The notes under the pieces were generated by a model, which saw only the letters and a list, made by a program, of their open reading frames with translations, ran no database searches and was not told where the DNA came from. A DNA stretch of 64,000 nucleotides from Caballeronia concitans (lineage in GTDB: Bacteria; Pseudomonadota; Gammaproteobacteria; Burkholderiales; Burkholderiaceae): the NCBI RefSeq assembly GCF_001544615.1, contig NZ_FCNV02000001.1:682001-746000 (forward strand). The letters run 5' to 3'. This document shows, one piece after another, positions 56,390-64,000 of this stretch. The position numbers and the translations under genes were made by a program. How positions within the stretch are numbered: position 1 is the first letter of the stretch; each line of letters opens with the position of its first letter.

Positions 56390-56833
56390 TCAGTGCAGCG
56401 GTCCCTGCCCGTGACGCAGCTTCGCCGCGAACTGGCCGGCGGCTTCGGTCGGCATTTCGCTCGCGTGAATATGCGCGATGCGCCATTCGCCGCGCTCGTG
56501 GACCATCACGTAAGTGGTGAAAATCATGCGCGACGCGACCGTGCCCGCCGGCTGATGCGCCTCCGCGATGGCATACACCACCGTGCCCAGGCTGTCGTAC
56601 ACGCGGATATCGAGCGGCTCGATGGTCACCGCCTCCGCTTCGAGCTGCCTCGCGAGTCCCGAGCGGATGTCCTCGAGTCCATGCAGATGCGTGCCGTTCG
56701 CGCAGATGCACGTGGCGAATTCCTCGTCGATCCAAAGCGACATCACGGCATCGATGCTGTTGTCCGCGACGGCCTGGTAGTAGGCGTTGAGCGTGTCGGC
56801 GGCGGCTTCGAATAGGCGGGCGAAACGTGGCAT
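56390..56833 (-). CDS. SnoaL/NTF2-like domain protein
   Basis: A 147-residue soluble protein with an NTF2-like cone fold of the SnoaL or DUF4440 type: ADTLNAYYQAVADNSIDAVMSLWIDEEFATCICANGTHLHGLEDIRSGL is the usual N-terminal helix and pocket, and MIFTTYVMVHERGEWRIAHIHASEMP the closing strands. Such proteins are enzymes, or bind small ligands; none can be named here. The start at 56833 (MPRFARLFEAA) is chosen over an upstream Met because the first 19 residues of the longer form look non-conserved. It is the first gene of the leftward hydrolase cluster. Confidence 0.8.
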   Translation of the reverse strand: MPRFARLFEAAADTLNAYYQAVADNSIDAVMSLWIDEEFATCICANGTHLHGLEDIRSGLARQLEAEAVTIEPLDIRVYDSLGTVVYAIAEAHQPAGTVASRMIFTTYVMVHERGEWRIAHIHASEMPTEAAGQFAAKLRHGQGPLH

Positions 56834-56988
56834 GGCGCGTGGGTCTCTGGCATTCGTTGCGGCACGCCGGGTGACGGTGACGTGCCGCATCGGTCATGGT
56901 TCAAGGCATGCCCCCGATCAGACACGATTCGGGAGACATTCGCGTGTCCGCGCCCGCAACAAGACGGTCGTTCCAGCGGCGTGACGCC

Positions 56989-58062
56989 TCAACGATGCGC
57001 GAGCAGCATGCCGCGCAAATCGGCAAAGACCTGTTCGGCGGAAAGCTCGCGAAGGCAATTCAGATGGCCGAGCGGACACTCGCGGGCAAAGCACGGACTG
57101 CATTCAAGATGAAGCCATTGTACCTTTGCGAGATCGGACAAGGGCGGCGTATGGCGCGGATCGGTCGAGCCGTAGACCGCGACGAGCGGGCGTTTGAGCG
57201 CCGCGGCGACGTGCATCAGCCCTGAGTCGTTGGTCACGACGGCGCTTGCCCGCGCGATCAGCGCGCAAGCTTCCCCGAGCGATGTCTGTCCGCACAGATT
57301 GCGCACGTTCGGCGCGCGCTCCGCGATGGCTTGGGCTGCGGCCGAATCCTTGTTCGATCCCAATGCGACGATGCGCGCGTAAGGAAACGACTGCGCGACG
57401 AACTGCGCGAGCGACGCGAAGTGCTCCGGCGGCCAGCGCTTGGCGGGGCCGTACTCCGCACCGGGACAGAACACGACGAGCGGCGCGCGCGTGTCGAGAT
57501 TGAAGCGCGCCGAGACGCGCGCGGCTTCGTTGGGATCGGATTCGAGGCGCGGCACGGGCAGGAGCGGCGCGTCGGTCGTCTGGGCGTCGTGGGCCTGCGC
57601 GAATTTGTCGATGAACGGCAGCTTCGCGCCCGGCGCATACGCGAGCGCAGCGTAGTGCGCGGTCATCGGCGGGCGATCCGTCTTCGGCGGATTCGCATGA
57701 CGCACGTTCAACAGACCGTAGCGGCTCTCGCCCTTATAGCCGATGCGCAGCCGGATGCCCGCCATCCACGGCAGCAGCGCGGATTTCATCGAGTTCGGCA
57801 GCACGTAGGCGGCGTCGTAGCCGACATCGCGCAAGTCGCTCGCGAGCTGCCAGCGGCGCAGTAACTGCAGCTTGCCGTGGGCGAGGTCGGTGGCGTAGAC
57901 GTCGTGGATTTCCGGCATGCGTTCGAGCACGGGCGCGACCCACGAGGGCGCGACGGCATCGATCGTGATGCGCGGATGCAGCTTCTTCAGAAGCGTAAAG
58001 AGCGGCTGCGCCATCAATGCGTCACCGATCCAGTTCGGTGCTATAACCAGCGCACGGCGCAT
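56989..58062 (-). CDS. waaF: ADP-heptose:LPS heptosyltransferase II
   Basis: GT9-family glycosyltransferase that adds the second heptose to the lipopolysaccharide inner core at the cytoplasmic face. It has 357 residues (E. coli 348). Motifs: MRRALVIAPNWIGDALMAQPLF, YVLPNSMKSALLPWMAGI, VFCPGAEYGPAKRWPPEHFASLA, and LIARASAVVTNDSGLMHVAAALKRPLVAVYGSTDPRHTPPLSDLAK, all typical of WaaF. The C-terminal CSPCFARECPLGHLNCLREL cysteines are common in this group. It is preceded by a small zinc-finger gene with a hairpin between. Confidence 0.95.
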   Translation of the reverse strand: MRRALVIAPNWIGDALMAQPLFTLLKKLHPRITIDAVAPSWVAPVLERMPEIHDVYATDLAHGKLQLLRRWQLASDLRDVGYDAAYVLPNSMKSALLPWMAGIRLRIGYKGESRYGLLNVRHANPPKTDRPPMTAHYAALAYAPGAKLPFIDKFAQAHDAQTTDAPLLPVPRLESDPNEAARVSARFNLDTRAPLVVFCPGAEYGPAKRWPPEHFASLAQFVAQSFPYARIVALGSNKDSAAAQAIAERAPNVRNLCGQTSLGEACALIARASAVVTNDSGLMHVAAALKRPLVAVYGSTDPRHTPPLSDLAKVQWLHLECSPCFARECPLGHLNCLRELSAEQVFADLRGMLLAHR

Positions 58063-58192
58063 CGTTCGTTATCCGATCTCAAAATAGTCGCGGCTCTCCG
58101 CAATCAGGCGGCGAGGCGCAGGTGTCTTGTTGGTATGTGGGGCGGCCGGCATCTTCCGGCCGTGCCATGTCGTGCCGTCTCAGGCAGCCGAG

Positions 58193-58242
58193 CCGAACGA
58201 AGACCCGCGCGCTTCGGTCAGCGAAGACGCGCGGTCGTTCGG
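58193..58242. other. Long imperfect hairpin between the zinc-finger gene and waaF
   Basis: CCGAACGA at 58193-58200 pairs with TCGTTCGG at 58235-58242, and CCGCGCG pairs with CGCGCGG further in, around a CTTCGG...CGAAG inner stem. No T-run follows on the minus strand, so it may be a weak terminator, a processing site or an mRNA stability element before waaF. Confidence 0.45.
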
Positions 58243-58253
58243 TCCGGCTCGGG

Positions 58254-58448
58254 TCAATGGCCCTTGATGACTTCGCCGTCCTTCAGCTTGTAGCGCGTGC
58301 CGCAGTACGGGCAACGCGCTTCGCCGTGCGACACGTCCAGAAACACGCGCGGGTGCGTGCTCCAGCGTTGCATCTTCGGGTTCGGGCAGAACGCGGGGAT
58401 GTCCTTTGCCGACAATTCAACCAGCGGCATTTCCTTCAGGTCGCTCAT
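58254..58448 (-). CDS. Small CHCC-type zinc-finger protein
   Basis: A 64-residue protein, MSDLKEMPLVELSAKDIPAFCPNPKM ending YKLKDGEVIKGH. The pattern CPNP, then THPRVFLDVSHGEARCPYCG, matches the CHCC zinc-finger of the mitochondrial complex I accessory subunit NDUFS6 and its bacterial relatives, with Cys21, His41, Cys46 and Cys49 as ligands. Its bacterial function is not established. It follows ilvE by 63 nt on the same strand, the arrangement I recall from Burkholderia. Confidence 0.85.
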   Translation of the reverse strand: MSDLKEMPLVELSAKDIPAFCPNPKMQRWSTHPRVFLDVSHGEARCPYCGTRYKLKDGEVIKGH

Positions 58449-58511
58449 TGCACTCTCTTTTCAATGTCGTTCATTGCATGCGGCAAGCGGGCCGCGCGGC
58501 CCGCCGCTGCA

Positions 58512-59432
58512 TCACACTTTCGCGAGCCAGCTCGCGTACTTCTCGTTCTTGCCGCCGACCACGTCGAAGAATGCGCTTTGCAGCTTCTCCGTGATGGGGC
58601 CGCGCTTGCCCGAGCCGATGGTGCGGTTGTCCAGCTCGCGGATGGGCGTGACTTCGGCGGCGGTGCCGGTGAAGAACGCTTCGTCGCAGGTATAGACCTC
58701 GTCGCGCGTGATGCGTTTCTCGATCACGGGGATGCCGAAGTCGCGCGCCAGCGTGAGGACCGTGTCGCGCGTGATGCCGTCGAGGCACGACGACAGGTCC
58801 GGCGTGTACAGCTTGCCGTTGTTCACGAGGAAGAAGTTCTCGCCGGAGCCTTCGGACACGTAGCCGTCGACGTCGAGCAGCAGGGCTTCGTCGTAGCCGT
58901 CGGTCACGGCTTCCTGATTCGCGAGGATGGAGTTCACGTACCAGCCCGACGCCTTCGCGCGGACCATCGATACGTTCACGTGATGGCGCGTGAACGACGA
59001 CGTCTTCACGCGGATGCCCTTCGCGAGGCCGTCTTCACCGAGATACGCGCCCCACGGCCACGCGGCGATGGCCACGTGGATGGTGTTGCCCTTCGCGGAC
59101 ACGCCGAGCTTTTCGGAGCCGACCCAGATGATCGGACGGATGTAGCAGGATTCCAGCTTGTTCGCGCGCACGACTTCGAGTTGCGCGGCTTCGAGCGTGG
59201 CGTGGTCGAACGGAACGTCCATCTGGAAGATCTTGGCCGAATTCAGCAGACGCTTGGTGTGCTCCTTCAGGCGGAAGATGGCCGTGCCGCTCGCGGTCTT
59301 GTATGCGCGCACGCCCTCGAATACGCCCATGCCGTAATGCAGCGTGTGCGTCAGGACGTGGATGTTCGCGTCTCGCCAGTCGATCAGCTTGCCATCCATC
59401 CAGATCTTGCCGTCGCGGTCGGCCATTGACAT
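58512..59432 (-). CDS. ilvE: Branched-chain amino acid aminotransferase
   Basis: PLP enzyme that makes leucine, isoleucine and valine from their keto acids, with glutamate as amino donor. It has 306 residues (E. coli 309). Motifs: IWMDGKLIDWRDANIHVLTHTLHYGMGVFEG, VKTSSFTRHHVNVSMVRAKASGWYVNSILANQEA with the PLP lysine region, and the glycine-rich DVDGYVSEGSGENFFLV. It is divergent from azlCD, which encodes a branched-chain amino acid exporter, so synthesis and export are side by side. The zinc-finger gene follows downstream. Confidence 0.96.
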   Translation of the reverse strand: MSMADRDGKIWMDGKLIDWRDANIHVLTHTLHYGMGVFEGVRAYKTASGTAIFRLKEHTKRLLNSAKIFQMDVPFDHATLEAAQLEVVRANKLESCYIRPIIWVGSEKLGVSAKGNTIHVAIAAWPWGAYLGEDGLAKGIRVKTSSFTRHHVNVSMVRAKASGWYVNSILANQEAVTDGYDEALLLDVDGYVSEGSGENFFLVNNGKLYTPDLSSCLDGITRDTVLTLARDFGIPVIEKRITRDEVYTCDEAFFTGTAAEVTPIRELDNRTIGSGKRGPITEKLQSAFFDVVGGKNEKYASWLAKV

Positions 59433-59791
59433 ACGCTTCTCCTAGCTTTCTCGTTCAGTGATTTCGATGAATCCGTGCCCGCCGATAACGGAAAGCGCGG
59501 AAAAAGCGCGATCGCGCGGAAGGCGGTGAAAGACCGCCATTTTAGCTTCTTTTCACAATTGAACCGAGCTAAAAGCGCTTTTCGCGACGCTATAATTTGC
59601 CTTTCACCGCGATTCTGAATGACGTGTCGGTTTCTTTGGCCAGCGCGTCGTTCAGCAGGGACGGGCGGTGGCTCGCTGTATTTCGCTGCATCACGTTTCA
59701 TTCACGCTTCTCTCGTGCTTTTGCTTCGGCCGCATCGGGCGGCTTTCCGCAATGGCATCGGCATCGCACCTCATTGGCCTCGCATCCGTCC
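59433..59791. other. Divergent ilvE-azlC intergenic region
   Basis: A 359-nt gap with no gene that I can support. It holds a perfect palindrome AAAAGCGCTTTT (59571-59582) and a consensus TATAAT on the plus strand at 59591-59596, 195 nt from the azlC ATG. On the minus strand a TAAAAT lies at 59544-59539 towards ilvE. These are candidate promoter and operator elements for the divergent pair; matching -35 boxes were not found. Confidence 0.45.
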
Positions 59792-60574
59792 ATGCTCGAC
59801 CGGCTGTCCGACACGAATCGCCGCGCTTTTCTCGAAGGTGTCCGCACCTTCTCTCCCGCCATTCTCGCGACGTTCTCCTGGGGCCTCGTCACCGGCATCG
59901 CCATGAGCAAGTCCGTGCTCACGCTGCCGCAGGCGCTCGGCATGTCGTTCGCGGTCTACGCGGGGTCGTCGCAACTCGCGGTGCTGCCGCTTTTCGCCGC
60001 GAAACTGCCGCTCTGGACCGTGCTCCTGACAGCCGCGATGGTCAATCTGCGTTTCGTGGTCTTCAGCGCCGGACTCGCGCCGCATTTCGCCTATTTGCCG
60101 ATGTGGCGGCGCGTGCTCATCGGCTACTTCAACGGCGACATCATCTATCTGATGTTTTCGAAGCGAAATTTCGCGCCCGGCGAACGCGACGGCAAGGAGG
60201 CGTACTTCTGGGGGCTCGCGCTCGTTTGCTGGTTCTGGTGGCAGATTTCGTCGGTGGCGGGGATTCTGCTCGCGAGCCTGATTCCGGCGAACTGGGGGCT
60301 GGAACTCGCGGGCACGCTCGCGCTGATCCCGATCATCGTGTCGGCCATCGCGACGCGCTCGACGCTTGCCGCCGTCGCCGTCGCGAGCGTGGTGGCGCTC
60401 CTGACCTTCGATCTGCCGTATCGCCTCGGCCTGCCGCTCGCGGTCCTGGCGGCGCTGCTGGCCGGCATGCTGGCGGACGTGATCGCCGATCGCGCGCGGC
60501 CCGTGGCGTCGCCATCGCCATCGCCATCGACGGACGCCGACGCCGAATCCGACACCGTCAAGCCCGCCCGATGA
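59792..60574 (+). CDS. azlC: Branched-chain amino acid exporter, large subunit AzlC
   Basis: A 260-residue inner-membrane protein; with AzlD it exports leucine, isoleucine and valine or their analogues. Motifs: FLEGVRTFSPAILATFSWGLVTGIAMSKS, LGMSFAVYAGSSQLAVLPLF, and VNLRFVVFSAGLAPHF, typical of the AzlC family, with about eight helices. The C-terminal tail is Asp/Pro/Ser-rich. The start MLDRLSDTNRRAF at 59792 fits the family; the longer upstream frame does not. Its stop overlaps the azlD start as ATGA. Confidence 0.93.
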   Translation: MLDRLSDTNRRAFLEGVRTFSPAILATFSWGLVTGIAMSKSVLTLPQALGMSFAVYAGSSQLAVLPLFAAKLPLWTVLLTAAMVNLRFVVFSAGLAPHFAYLPMWRRVLIGYFNGDIIYLMFSKRNFAPGERDGKEAYFWGLALVCWFWWQISSVAGILLASLIPANWGLELAGTLALIPIIVSAIATRSTLAAVAVASVVALLTFDLPYRLGLPLAVLAALLAGMLADVIADRARPVASPSPSPSTDADAESDTVKPAR

Positions 60575-60894
60575 CCACACTTCAGACCTGGCTCGCCATT
60601 CTCGGCATGGGCGTCGTGACGGCGCTGACGCGCGCTTTCTTCCTGATCGGCGGCGAGCGGGCGGTGTTGCCGCCGCGCATCCAGCGCGTGTTGCGCTACG
60701 CGCCCGCGGCGGCGCTCGCGGCCGTCGTCGTGCCGGACGTGCTGGAAACGTCAGCGGGCTTCTCGGTCGCGCTGTCGAATCACGCGATGTGGGCATCGCT
60801 CGCCGGGCTCGCGTATTACCTGTGGCGGCGCGGCATGATGGGCACCATCGCCGTCGGCATGATCGCGTTCACGCTGCTCAGGCTCGTCGCGTGA
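60571..60894 (+). CDS. azlD: Branched-chain amino acid exporter, small subunit AzlD
   Basis: A 107-residue inner-membrane partner of AzlC, with about four helices: TWLAILGMGVVTALTRAFFLIGG, LRYAPAAALAAVVVPDVLE, and the ALSNHAMWASLAGLAYYLWRRGMM region. It overlaps azlC by 4 nt (ATGA), so the two are translationally coupled. Longer in-frame sequence upstream lies inside azlC and is rejected. Confidence 0.93.
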   Translation: MTTLQTWLAILGMGVVTALTRAFFLIGGERAVLPPRIQRVLRYAPAAALAAVVVPDVLETSAGFSVALSNHAMWASLAGLAYYLWRRGMMGTIAVGMIAFTLLRLVA

Positions 60895-61298
60895 GAAATC
60901 GGCGGATGCGCCAAATACGCATCATCAAGCATTCGACGCTAAAAGCGGGCGGGGCTATCGGTTAAAATGACGGTCTTTCCTGTCGCAGAGCGAGGTCGAA
61001 AGTGAGTCCGGCAGTCACCGCGCATCGGTTCCGCAGCTCGCCGCCTCCGGCAAGACCGCCGGTCCCGCGCGCTCATGCGATCCGCGCCCACGCGCTCGTG
61101 CGCCGCCTGCCGTCCCGCTTCTCCCTCCAGCATTTCCGCCGCGCGCCCGTTCCTCGCGCGCGGCCTTCGCCTCCAGATTGATGCACGCGCGGGTCCCGGA
61201 TTCAGATTCTGTCGTCCGGTCCCGCCGACAATCCAACGAAGCAGCCGGCCGCAGCCGCTTCTTCGCCCGAACCGCTTTTCTGACTAACGTTGACTCCC
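60895..61298. other. Intergenic region upstream of pgk
   Basis: A 404-nt region. A TAAAAT at 60963-60968 could be a -10 element but no -35 is convincing. A 70-residue reading frame at 61075-61287 is Arg- and Pro-rich and lacks a ribosome site, so I do not annotate it. The long pgk leader is probably untranslated. Confidence 0.4.
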
Positions 61299-62495
61299 AT
61301 GACGAAAGTACTGCGTTTCACTGATCTGATATCCGAAGGCAAAGTCTCTGGCAAGCGCGTGTTCATCCGCGCGGACCTCAACGTGCCGCAGGACGACGCC
61401 GGCAACATCACCGAGGACACGCGCGTGCGCGCCTCCGTCCCGGCGATCAAGGCCGCGCTCGACGCCGGCGCCGCCGTGATGGTCACGTCCCACCTGGGCC
61501 GCCCGACCGAAGGCCAGTTCAAGCCGGAAGACTCGCTCGCGCCCGTCGCGGCGCGCCTGTCGGAACTGCTGGGCCGCGACGTGCCGCTCGTCGCCGACTG
61601 GGTCGATGGCGTTCAGGTCCAGCCGGGCAACGTCGTGCTGCTCGAAAACTGCCGCTGCAACAAGGGCGAAAAGAAGAACGACGACGCGCTCGCGCAGAAA
61701 ATGGCGAAGCTCTGCGACATCTACGTGAACGACGCGTTCGGCACCGCGCATCGCGCGGAAGCGACCACGCACGGCATCGCGAAATACGCGCCCGTCGCGT
61801 GCGCGGGCCCGCTGCTCGCCGCCGAACTCGATGCGCTCGGCAAGGCGCTCGGCAACCCGAAGCGCCCGCTCGTGGCCATCGTCGCCGGATCGAAGGTGTC
61901 GACCAAGCTGACCATTCTGAAGTCGCTCGCGGAGAAGGTGGATCAGCTGATCGTCGGCGGCGGCATCGCGAATACGTTCATGCTCGCGTCCGGCTTGAAG
62001 ATCGGCAAGTCGCTGGCGGAAGCGGATCTCGTCGGCGAGGCGAAGGAAATCATCGAGGCGGCGCGCGCACGCGGCGCATCGGTGCCGATTCCGAGCGATG
62101 TCGTGACCGCGAAGGAATTCGCCGCGACCGCGAAGGCGGAAACGAAGCCCGTCGCCGATATCGCCGACGACGACATGATCCTCGACATCGGCCCGGACAC
62201 CGCGAAGGCGCTCGCCGCGCAACTCGCGACGGCCGGCACCATCGTGTGGAACGGCCCGGTCGGCGTGTTCGAGTTCGACCAGTTCGGCAACGGCACGAAG
62301 ACGCTCGCGCAGGCCATCGCCAATTCGTCGGCGTTTTCGATCGCAGGCGGCGGCGACACGCTCGCGGCCATCGCGAAATACAACATCCACGACAAGGTCA
62401 GCTACATCTCGACCGGCGGCGGCGCGTTCCTCGAATTCCTGGAAGGCAAGACGCTGCCCGCGGTGGAAGTGCTCGAATCCCGCGCCGGGGCTTAA
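61299..62495 (+). CDS. pgk: Phosphoglycerate kinase
   Basis: Glycolytic and gluconeogenic kinase that transfers phosphate from 1,3-bisphosphoglycerate to ADP. It has 398 residues (E. coli 387). Motifs: [29 protein letters not shown] (family signature), [31 protein letters not shown], and the nucleotide-binding [34 protein letters not shown]. The ATG at 61299 is preferred to an in-frame TTG at 61290. pyk follows, giving the pgk-pyk order of Burkholderiaceae, in which aldolase usually comes next beyond the window. Confidence 0.97.
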   Translation: MTKVLRFTDLISEGKVSGKRVFIRADLNVPQDDAGNITEDTRVRASVPAIKAALDAGAAVMVTSHLGRPTEGQFKPEDSLAPVAARLSELLGRDVPLVADWVDGVQVQPGNVVLLENCRCNKGEKKNDDALAQKMAKLCDIYVNDAFGTAHRAEATTHGIAKYAPVACAGPLLAAELDALGKALGNPKRPLVAIVAGSKVSTKLTILKSLAEKVDQLIVGGGIANTFMLASGLKIGKSLAEADLVGEAKEIIEAARARGASVPIPSDVVTAKEFAATAKAETKPVADIADDDMILDIGPDTAKALAAQLATAGTIVWNGPVGVFEFDQFGNGTKTLAQAIANSSAFSIAGGGDTLAAIAKYNIHDKVSYISTGGGAFLEFLEGKTLPAVEVLESRAGA

Positions 62496-62880
62496 GGCGT
62501 TGGCCGCCCGAAACCAACCGGCGAAAGCAGGAAAGCAGGGCGCGCAAGCAGCCGGCGGCGCGCAAACCGATGTGAACGACGAACGCGGCGAACTCGACGC
62601 CGCCGCCGAAGCGGTCCGCGTGATCGCGGAGGCGGCGCGGCCGGACGAGCCGTCGTCGCCGGAAAAAGAAGCGAAAGCGGAAGAAGCGGAGGACGAAGCG
62701 GCGCTGCCGCCGACGCCGCCGGTCATCATCGGCGGCGTGGCCGCCCTTGCCACACAAGAAATCGATAAAGCGACGCCGGCACGAACCGGCGCGCGCGCGC
62801 AAGCGGTCAGCAATACATCGCCGTTGGCGCAACGTGCTCGCAGCGCTGTTACGGGCGGTCCCACTGAGACGAGGAATTCC
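62496..62880 (+). other. pgk-pyk gap that is open in frame with pyk
   Basis: No gene is confidently called in this 385-nt gap. Codon by codon, however, there is no stop from 62500 (TTG) to the pyk ATG at 62881, about 127 codons in the same frame as pyk. The reading is Ala/Glu-rich and then basic (for example EKEAKAEEAEDEAALPPTPP). The pyk ATG has its own ribosome site (GAGGA), so the extension is probably not part of pyruvate kinase. It could be a chance open frame in GC-rich DNA or an unrecognised small protein. Confidence 0.4.
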
Positions 62881-64000
62881 ATGCATCGCGCCACCAAGAT
62901 TGTCGCCACCATCGGCCCGGCTTCGAGCAATCCCGACATCCTGCTTCAGATGATGCAGGCCGGGCTCGACGTCGTTCGCTTCAACTTCTCGCACGGCACC
63001 GCCGACGACCATCGCCAGCGCGCCGAATGGGTGCGCGAGGCGGCGCGTCAGGTGGGCCGCGAGGTCGCGATCATGGCGGACCTGCAAGGCCCGAAAATCC
63101 GCGTCGGCAAGTTCGAGAACAACAAGACGATGCTCGTCGCGGGCAACACGTTCGTCCTCGACGCGAATTGCGAACTCGGGAACAACGACCGCGTCGGTCT
63201 CGACTACAAGGATCTGCCGCGTGACCTGCGCGCGGGCGACACGCTGTTGCTCAACGACGGCCTGATCGTGCTCGACGTGACGCGCGTGATCGGCGAGGAA
63301 ATTCACACGGTCGTGAAGGTCGGCGGCGAGCTGTCGAACAACAAGGGCATCAACCGGCAGGGCGGCGGACTCACGGCACCCGCGCTGACCGAGAAGGACA
63401 TGGAGGACATCAAGACGGCGATGTCGCTCGGCGCGGATTTCGTCGCGGTGTCGTTCCCGAAGAACGCGACCGACATGGAAATGGCGCGTCAACTCGCGAA
63501 CATCGCGGGCGCGCCGTACGGCATCAAGCCGAAGATGATCGCGAAGATCGAGCGCGCTGAAGCCATTCCCGCGCTGCAAGGCATTCTCGACGCGTCCGAC
63601 GGCATCATGGTCGCGCGCGGCGATCTCGCGGTGGAAGTGGGCAACGCGGCGGTGCCGGCGCTGCAAAAGCGCATGATCCGCATGGCGCGCGAGTCGAACA
63701 AGCTCGTGATCACCGCCACGCAGATGATGGAATCCATGATCCACGCGCCCGTGCCGACGCGCGCGGAAGTGTCGGACGTGGCGAACGCCGTGCTCGACGG
63801 CACCGACGCCGTCATGCTCTCCGCCGAAACGGCCGCGGGCAAGTATCCGGTCACGACGATCGAGACGATGGCGGCCGTGTGCGTCGAAGCGGAGAAGTCC
63901 GAAGAGTCGCAGCTGGACCGCGATTTCCTGGACCGCACGTTCACGCGCATCGACCAGTCCATCGCGATGGGCGCGCTCTTCACGGCGTTCCATCTCGGCG
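62881..64000 (+). CDS. pyk: Pyruvate kinase (partial, C-terminus beyond window)
   Basis: Converts phosphoenolpyruvate and ADP to pyruvate and ATP, the last step of glycolysis. About 373 residues are visible of an expected 475-480. Motifs: MHRATKIVATIGPASSNPDI at the start, RFNFSHGTADDH, ADLQGPKIRVGKFE, IAKIERAEAIPALQGILDASDGIMVARGDLAVEVG (the signature region with the catalytic Lys), and ATQMMESMIHAPVPTRAEVSDVANAVLDGTDAVMLSAETA. The ATG at 62881 has a good ribosome site (GAGGAATTCC). It follows pgk by 385 nt. Confidence 0.97.
   Translation, partial: MHRATKIVATIGPASSNPDILLQMMQAGLDVVRFNFSHGTADDHRQRAEWVREAARQVGREVAIMADLQGPKIRVGKFENNKTMLVAGNTFVLDANCELGNNDRVGLDYKDLPRDLRAGDTLLLNDGLIVLDVTRVIGEEIHTVVKVGGELSNNKGINRQGGGLTAPALTEKDMEDIKTAMSLGADFVAVSFPKNATDMEMARQLANIAGAPYGIKPKMIAKIERAEAIPALQGILDASDGIMVARGDLAVEVGNAAVPALQKRMIRMARESNKLVITATQMMESMIHAPVPTRAEVSDVANAVLDGTDAVMLSAETAAGKYPVTTIETMAAVCVEAEKSEESQLDRDFLDRTFTRIDQSIAMGALFTAFHLG

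Noticed and set aside
61075-61287. A 70-residue frame upstream of pgk
   Set aside because: Arg/Pro/Ser-rich with no Shine-Dalgarno and no hydrophobic core; treated as leader DNA.
61290-61298. TTG start for pgk three codons upstream of the ATG
   Set aside because: It adds only three residues and has no better ribosome site; the ATG gives the usual MTKVLRFTD start.
62398-63993. A 531-residue minus-strand frame over pyk
   Set aside because: Antisense shadow of pyruvate kinase, with Arg/His-rich composition.

Overview
This is a 64 kb stretch of a high-GC chromosome from a member of the Burkholderiaceae, most like Paraburkholderia, Caballeronia or Burkholderia. The assignment rests on gene order and protein sequence that I recognise from this family: miaB-phoH-ybeY-corC-lnt-glyQ-glyS; hda-HAD-pcnB-folK-dNK-panB facing purM; mutL-miaA; recA-recX-DUF2889-sucCD-terC-pilin-pglL-moaC-M48 protease; waaF; ilvE-azlCD; and pgk-pyk. 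No database search was possible. I see no prophage, insertion sequence, CRISPR array, secretion cluster or anti-phage island, so the window is essentially core chromosome.

Layout. Bases 1-9796 hold a leftward run for tRNA modification, rRNA maturation, envelope lipoprotein acylation and glycyl-tRNA synthetase, with a chaC inserted. Bases 9990-17625 hold glpK, two small unknown proteins, a gamma-glutamyltransferase, an MHS-type transporter and a pair made of a di-iron ferritin-like protein and a PNPOx-like protein. Bases 17718-24001 hold rhlE, a TrhA/hemolysin III protein, a two-gene c-type cytochrome operon without a dehydrogenase, and copD. Bases 24112-34259 hold panB, a deoxynucleoside kinase, folK, pcnB, a HAD phosphatase and hda on the left strand, purM on the right, then a 542-bp near-palindrome, then miaA and mutL. 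Bases 34448-42575 hold a DedA protein, a GlsB/YeaQ protein, an NlpD-like LysM/M23 lipoprotein, a BamE-like lipoprotein, a double zinc-finger protein, a tRNA with anticodon CAT, a second MHS transporter and a TctE/TctD-like two-component system. Bases 42831-54687 hold recA (with a LexA box), a RecX with a very long N-terminal extension, sucCD, terC, a type IV pilin with its likely O-glycosyltransferase PglL, moaC and an M48 protease. Bases 54692-64000 hold a hydrolase cluster, waaF, a CHCC zinc-finger protein, ilvE, azlCD, pgk and the start of pyk.

How genes work together. Co-directional genes with ATGA overlaps (phoH/ybeY, folK/dNK, mutL/miaA, azlC/azlD) are probably translationally coupled. 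The pilin and PglL form a plausible substrate/enzyme pair. The cytochrome pair probably carries electrons for an oxidoreductase encoded elsewhere. ChaC and the gamma-glutamyltransferase both act on gamma-glutamyl peptides.

No clear new multi-gene system was found. The observations most worth a second look are the 542-bp inverted-repeat element between purM and miaA, the duplicated motif in the RecX extension, the E/ExxH/E/ExxH di-iron protein with its PNPOx-like partner, and the pilin/PglL pair.
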